Positions 3,608 to 7,715 of a stretch of 7,715 nt of DNA are shown piece after piece (position 1 is the stretch's first letter; each line of letters opens with the position of its first letter). Below the pieces are notes generated by a model. The model did not search any database, was not told the DNA's origin, and was given only the letters and a program-made list of their open reading frames with translations. The DNA lies in assembly GCA_964577195.1 (NCBI GenBank), contig CAZNYF010000136.1, positions 1 to 7,715 on the forward strand, in the 5' to 3' direction. Made by a program: the position numbers and the translations under genes. The DNA comes from HyVt-560 sp964577195 (lineage in GTDB: Bacteria; Pseudomonadota; Gammaproteobacteria; UWMA-0217).

Positions 3608-5041
3608 TCATGTTGGGGGAAACAGACCGCTGAGATCGACATCAGCTTCAAGTGCTCTGGCAGCTCGGGTAGGAAATACATGATTGCCTGCGCCAGGGGA
3701 TATGGCATCACAGATTTCTCCAAACAGGTGGTCTATTTCCGTTAGCCCGTCTATATCAGGTGAGCTTTCGCTGAGTCGATCAAGTTCTGCCAGTGGAAAC
3801 ATATCGCCGTGGGCTCTGCTGGTTTTATCTGTGGCAACGCCATTGACTTGTTTGCCAATGACCAGCATGGAGTTGCCTTTTCCATGATCGCAGCCGTTGT
3901 CACCATTTGCCTTGATTTGTCGGCCAAATTCGCCAGCAATGACAAAAATCAGCTGATCTGAAACAGACTCGGGTAGTTGCTGATAGAGTGTGTCCAGCCC
4001 CCGACCCGCGCCGAATAAATCATGTAGTTTCGGCTCAATGCTGTCTTTTTGGGATTTATGACTATCCCAGCCGTTGTATTCCATGCTGACCACATTGTAG
4101 TCAAGCAGATCGCTCAGAACCAGACTGTCGCGCAGGTTTCGGATTTGTTTCCCGAAGTAGGGTGAATTCAGGCGATTTTCACCTGCATACAAATTCAGTA
4201 TTGCATCGGGAATTTGCTCGCTCGCCAGATGGCTGGAGATTTGATCACCAAATTCCCTGGCTTTTGCTTCATGGTTGATAAACTGCCGGTAGTGGCTATT
4301 GGTGGGAAGCTCATTTCTTTTGGCAGCATAATAGGACTGTAGTGATCTGGCGATCCTTCCTGAGCCGCTCAGCTCGTCACCGGCGGTGGGATGATAGAGA
4401 GCTATATTTCTGGAGTCGGCAATGGATATGAGCGGTTCATCAGTTCGTTTGTTGGGATTGCCAGGATCTGCGCCAAAACAAAAATCGCGAGGTGTATGAG
4501 TGAGTGAAATGACTTTTTTGTTGCTAAATTGCGCCAGCCGCCCACCCCAGCCAGGGCGCTGGACATCGGTGGTTGTGGTTTCGATGCGTCCCTGATCCAT
4601 GATTAGCTGGCAATGCGCATGATTACGTGAAACACCACCCACCATATTATTCACCACAGCGACATGGCCGTCATTCCACATGCTTTGCAACCAGTCGGCT
4701 TGATTGAGAATACCCAATGAAGTCTCGCCGGATGTGAAGGCTGTATAGTCGTTTTCCCAGCGTTGTTGCCAAGTGGCGGGGTCATTTTTGTCCAGACCAT
4801 GTGCTGCTGCCTTGGCCTGCCAGTACTGGTAACCATAAGAGCTGGGATCTGCATCGTAAGGTGGGGGCATCAGGTGGCGGAGGTCGGGGCCGCCAGCCAG
4901 CTTGATAAATACCAGGACGCGATGTCCGAGATCTGGAACGATCGCCTCGGGTAGTGGTTTGGCCAGTCCGTGTTTGATACCAGGCAGTCCACAAGCGAGG
5001 CCTGATGCAATCGCTGTTTTAAAAAAGTCCCGTCGTTTCAT
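3608..5041 (-). CDS. DUF1501 family exported protein with Tat-type leader
   Basis: This is a 477-residue DUF1501 protein. The family has the alkaline-phosphatase/sulfatase-like fold and is exported, but its reaction is not established. The start at 5041 is preceded by a strong AGGAGG (minus strand, 5050-5055) eight bases away. A longer in-frame opening to 5170 only reads through the neighbouring gene. Residues 2-8, KRRDFFK, form a twin-arginine motif, followed by a hydrophobic stretch (9-22). Family landmarks are a strand plus GGPDL (42-54, a variant of the usual GGxDxL), GWDSH (324-328) and GEFGRQIKANGDNGCDHGKG (370-389), where the Asp and His residues probably bind metal. It follows the DUF1800 gene with one base between them. 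Length is normal and the frame is intact. Confidence 0.88.
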   Translation of the reverse strand: MKRRDFFKTAIASGLACGLPGIKHGLAKPLPEAIVPDLGHRVLVFIKLAGGPDLRHLMPPPYDADPSSYGYQYWQAKAAAHGLDKNDPATWQQRWENDYTAFTSGETSLGILNQADWLQSMWNDGHVAVVNNMVGGVSRNHAHCQLIMDQGRIETTTTDVQRPGWGGRLAQFSNKKVISLTHTPRDFCFGADPGNPNKRTDEPLISIADSRNIALYHPTAGDELSGSGRIARSLQSYYAAKRNELPTNSHYRQFINHEAKAREFGDQISSHLASEQIPDAILNLYAGENRLNSPYFGKQIRNLRDSLVLSDLLDYNVVSMEYNGWDSHKSQKDSIEPKLHDLFGAGRGLDTLYQQLPESVSDQLIFVIAGEFGRQIKANGDNGCDHGKGNSMLVIGKQVNGVATDKTSRAHGDMFPLAELDRLSESSPDIDGLTEIDHLFGEICDAISPGAGNHVFPTRAARALEADVDLSGLFPPT

Positions 5042-5042
5042 C

Positions 5043-7499
5043 TCAGTTCCCTCCTCTTGCGAACACATAGGGCGTCGCAGAGATAAAATTAATGGCTTTA
5101 CCAACCCTGTAGTTGGCAGTTCTGCGAGCATTTGCATTACTGTCATCCAGGGCAATTCTGGTATCGGCATGATTCTGCCGCAGGTTGATCAGGCTGATAT
5201 TGCTGGTGAGTTCGGCTGTGCTAAAGACCCGTTCCAGATCGTTAGCATCTACCAGATCTGCCCAGTCTCTATTGGTTGCCAGCAACGCATTGACATAAGT
5301 TCGTTCCAACACACCATAATTTTTCAGACCGTCGCCGATGTAGCGTTTCCAGAGCAATTCTCCAACCGCATCAACAGTGTAATTTTCTGTCAGCCCGGGG
5401 GGAATTGTGCTCGCCCAGTCTTTTAGCCAGTCTGCTCGATTGTATTTGGCAATTCTCCACTGCCCACTGCTGGCTCGGTTGTAGTTAATACGAAAAATAT
5501 CACTACTGGTGGAAGCCTCTACGCCGGTTTGTCCACCAAAAACATTATGGCTTGGTTGAAATAACTTAACGTTTTCATTTTGATAGATCCTGACATCGTT
5601 GTTATAAACATTAATGTCGTTATTATTATTGATGGTTTGATTAAATACGGTTAAGTTTCGATCAAAGCTATTGACATATTTCAGCCGGGTTTCGCGGTGA
5701 AACTGTGCTGATATTGCGTAACCACGTAAAAAGGGGAGTAGATTTTTATCCCCCATGCTGTTCCATACATTGCGGATTTCTGTCAGTTCTGCTGCCCCGA
5801 GGTTGTCGTCCCCGAGACCCCGGATAATTAACTCTGGCAAATTGCTTAAACTTTCCGGATGCTCAATGGCAATGTCGGAAAGCACGGGGATTCTGATATC
5901 GGCACGGCTACCACCAATGGATTCTCCCAGGATTGCCAGATTACCTGGCCAGTGCTGTGCAGAACCAAAATTGAGGTAATCAGCACGCTCACCAATATCT
6001 GGTAACCAGGGAACGGTCATATCGGTAAAAGCCCGAGCGGTATTTTTAATCGAGACGGTTTCGTGATGCTCGGGGTTATCGACTCCCAGAATACCAAAAA
6101 ACAGCTGGTGATATTCACGGGCGAAGTCTTCATTGCATTGGCAATCACCATTGATATATTTATTTTTATCGTGGCCATACTGCTCTGCTACGGCTGCGGA
6201 AAGTGCGGCTTTTGTCAGCGTATCCGCATAATTTTTGCTGGGGTCTGCCAGTGATTCTAAAATATCGTCGTAATAGCGCAGCATTTGCCAGTCTGTCACA
6301 TCGGTTTGCAAATTGGTTGCCAAATGGTAGTTGCTCTCCCAGAGACCGATTTTTTGTCGGAACGGGTTGGTTCCACGGCTGAGAACAGCACGTTCAAAGA
6401 GACGGTCGTTGTAAACGAACGCGGTGTTGGGTGAAGTGTCGTAAATTACGCGATTAGATTCATCCACATCATTTTCTGGATCATCCGACATCCAGAATGC
6501 TCCTAAAGCTCGTAATGTCCCCCCTTTTTGACTTAAATCAGCACTGTCTGTTGCAACCGGAGGGGAGAGTAGCGGGTTAAATGGTTGCAGTGTCAGCATT
6601 TGCGTAATGGCAACTTGTGGAGACAAATTGCCCCATGCCTGGATCTGTGCTTCGGTTGCATGTCCACCGTAGGCAAAGGTGTGCAGTACACGTCGTACGG
6701 CTGCTTCATCCCATTGCTGGCTATTGACTGTGTTAAATGCGGCGATGCCAACATCGATGGGTATGTATGAGGGATCGTAGGGTATGGGTAACAGCAGTCG
6801 GGGATTGTCGGCATTGCTGAGGGTGGCGGACCAGTAGCCATTAGCAATATTGATTGCGCCTTTGTCGTCGATGGTTTGGTAGTCACTGCCCTGGTAGTGC
6901 CAGATTTCATCGTGGAATATATTTTCGTTTTTGGCTTCTGTGATTGAGCAACCATCAGGGTTAGCGCAGGTTCCGCTGTCTGTAATGATTCGAGCCTGAT
7001 CCCATTCGAGATAGGAGATTAGTGGGTGGCCCAGCATTTGCCAGGAGGTTCCTGAAGAGGTTGCGAGAGGGATTTCTACACAGCCGCCGGGGGCAGCTGT
7101 GGGGCAGCGAGTGGTATCGGCGGGGATGATGGTTTCGCCTTCGAAATTAAGGCTGATTTCTTCCGCACCAGTATGCATCAGCCAGTAGCCAATGCCTTGT
7201 TTTAGTTTGCCATTTATACCCGGGTTGATGTATTGCTTTGAGCTGGAGTCGTATGCGAAGACGATCCAGTCTTGTGCATAGTTACCCGGTATGTCGTCCG
7301 CAAGTATTTCGGCGATGGTATCGCCAAATTCAGGAGAGCAGGGGAGGCTAAATTGCCGCCATTGATTGGCGGGGATTTTAATATCGACGCTGCAATATTG
7401 GCTTTGTGCTGGCGTTAATGAAAACGCAGTGCCAGGAAATACCAAACTATAGATGACAGCAAGGATGGCTACCCTTGACGTGAATACATAAAAATTCAT
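5043..7499 (-). CDS. DUF1800 family secreted protein with duplicated N-terminal domain
   Basis: This is an 818-residue DUF1800 protein, a family of unknown activity commonly encoded next to DUF1501. Residues 1-27 are a Sec-type signal peptide (VAILAVIYSLVF core, likely cleavage after GTAFS). Residues about 45-237 hold two similar units: W47-QFSLPC through GIGYW106, and W153-QMLGHPL through ANGYW223. Cysteines at 36, 54, 132, 140, 178 and 184 could form disulfides. The DUF1800 region starts near 252 and includes a divergent FRQKIGLWESNYHLATN (about 380-396) and NEDFAREYHQLFFGILG (456-472), the family's best conserved motif, then TARAFTDMTVPW. An Asn-rich stretch spans about 620-643. The family usually has about 450-600 residues, so this one is long. 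The start has only a weak ribosome-binding site but is fixed by the signal peptide. The stop lies one base before the DUF1501 start. Confidence 0.88.
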   Translation of the reverse strand: MNFYVFTSRVAILAVIYSLVFPGTAFSLTPAQSQYCSVDIKIPANQWRQFSLPCSPEFGDTIAEILADDIPGNYAQDWIVFAYDSSSKQYINPGINGKLKQGIGYWLMHTGAEEISLNFEGETIIPADTTRCPTAAPGGCVEIPLATSSGTSWQMLGHPLISYLEWDQARIITDSGTCANPDGCSITEAKNENIFHDEIWHYQGSDYQTIDDKGAINIANGYWSATLSNADNPRLLLPIPYDPSYIPIDVGIAAFNTVNSQQWDEAAVRRVLHTFAYGGHATEAQIQAWGNLSPQVAITQMLTLQPFNPLLSPPVATDSADLSQKGGTLRALGAFWMSDDPENDVDESNRVIYDTSPNTAFVYNDRLFERAVLSRGTNPFRQKIGLWESNYHLATNLQTDVTDWQMLRYYDDILESLADPSKNYADTLTKAALSAAVAEQYGHDKNKYINGDCQCNEDFAREYHQLFFGILGVDNPEHHETVSIKNTARAFTDMTVPWLPDIGERADYLNFGSAQHWPGNLAILGESIGGSRADIRIPVLSDIAIEHPESLSNLPELIIRGLGDDNLGAAELTEIRNVWNSMGDKNLLPFLRGYAISAQFHRETRLKYVNSFDRNLTVFNQTINNNNDINVYNNDVRIYQNENVKLFQPSHNVFGGQTGVEASTSSDIFRINYNRASSGQWRIAKYNRADWLKDWASTIPPGLTENYTVDAVGELLWKRYIGDGLKNYGVLERTYVNALLATNRDWADLVDANDLERVFSTAELTSNISLINLRQNHADTRIALDDSNANARRTANYRVGKAINFISATPYVFARGGN

Positions 7500-7611
7500 T
7501 AGCCCAATCCGTTAAGGCCGTCAAAAGTTTTTTTGTCTTCCCTTTATTATTGCGACGGACGAAAAATTCGCCGCCACTTTATGACATGGTGCACAAAAAT
7601 TATGTGGGCGG

Positions 7612-7640
7612 GTTCACAGTTTATTCTCTTATTTGTGAAC
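7612..7640. promoter_or_regulatory. Operator-like inverted repeat before the DUF1800 operon
   Basis: GTTCACA (7612-7618) and TGTGAAC (7634-7640) are exact inverse copies separated by 15 A/T-rich bases. The half-sites start 22 bases apart, about two helical turns, as expected for a dimeric regulator. The half-sites resemble those of CRP but point the other way (TCACA first), so CRP is not implied. The site lies 113-141 bases before the DUF1800 start. I found no convincing -35/-10 pair in 7500-7715. Confidence 0.4.
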
Positions 7641-7685
7641 TAAAGTAGATTTTACCGCTTGAAAGCAGGGCACGCGGTTTCATTT

Positions 7686-7712
7686 ACGAATAATACCGTT
7701 TGAATTATTCGT
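7686..7712. repeat. Inverted repeat at the right window edge
   Basis: ACGAATAAT (7686-7694) and ATTATTCGT (7704-7712) are perfect inverse copies around a nine-base loop. No T-run follows on either strand, so it does not look like a standard terminator. It may be a regulator site for the leftward operon or the tail structure of a gene lying to the right. Confidence 0.5.
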
Positions 7713-7715
7713 GCT

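Noticed and set aside
3608..5041. Lipoprotein signal at Cys17 of the DUF1501 protein
   Set aside because: The residues before the cysteine (SGLAC) do not give a leucine at -3, so the lipobox is poor.
5042..5170. Longer start for the DUF1501 protein
   Set aside because: It overlaps the end of the DUF1800 gene and would bury the twin-arginine leader inside the protein. AGGAGG before 5041 fixes the start.
4902..5426. 174-codon plus-strand frame
   Set aside because: It lies antisense across the DUF1800-DUF1501 junction and shows no family motif.

Overview
The window looks like a chromosomal segment of a Gram-negative bacterium, most likely a gammaproteobacterium. The grounds are indirect: an IS3-family element end, type II toxin-antitoxin (TA) families of the kind common there, and a two-gene operon of exported DUF1800 and DUF1501 proteins with Sec-type and Tat-type leaders. 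No rRNA, tRNA or housekeeping gene fixes the taxon.

Layout. Positions 1-123 are the left end of an IS3-family element, with the first 17 codons of a leftward orfA. Positions 124-3300 are an accessory stretch holding three complete rightward type II TA modules of three different kinds: AbrB-type antitoxin with MazF/PemK toxin (485-1037), ribbon-helix-helix antitoxin with PIN toxin (1538-2203), and Phd/YefM antitoxin with PIN toxin (2421-3031). Between them lie gene relics: the N-terminus of a probable Rpn/DUF4351-type protein (1122-1211, +), the C-terminus of another VapC (1232-1357, -), and two decayed copies of the start of one nucleotidyltransferase gene (2222-2320 and about 3050-3278, both -). 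The two nucleotidyltransferase copies form direct repeats bracketing the Phd-VapC module. Positions 3289-3550 hold no recognisable gene. They contain an inverted repeat whose left arm carries a strong ribosome-binding sequence for a 14-codon reading frame.

Positions 3608-7499 are a leftward operon. It encodes an 818-residue DUF1800 protein followed one base later by a 477-residue DUF1501 protein, with a plausible terminator at 3551-3587. The leader at 7500-7715 contains two clean inverted repeats but no convincing sigma-70 promoter.

How it fits together. Each TA module is a tightly coupled antitoxin-first pair, and each has repeat motifs upstream that suit autoregulation. The relics and the IS end indicate repeated gain and loss of small defence or stability cassettes at this site. 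The DUF1800/DUF1501 pair is a separate, intact, envelope-directed unit whose function is unknown as a family. No wholly new system is evident. The most notable features are the repeat-bracketed TA module and the unusual N-terminal half of the DUF1800 protein.
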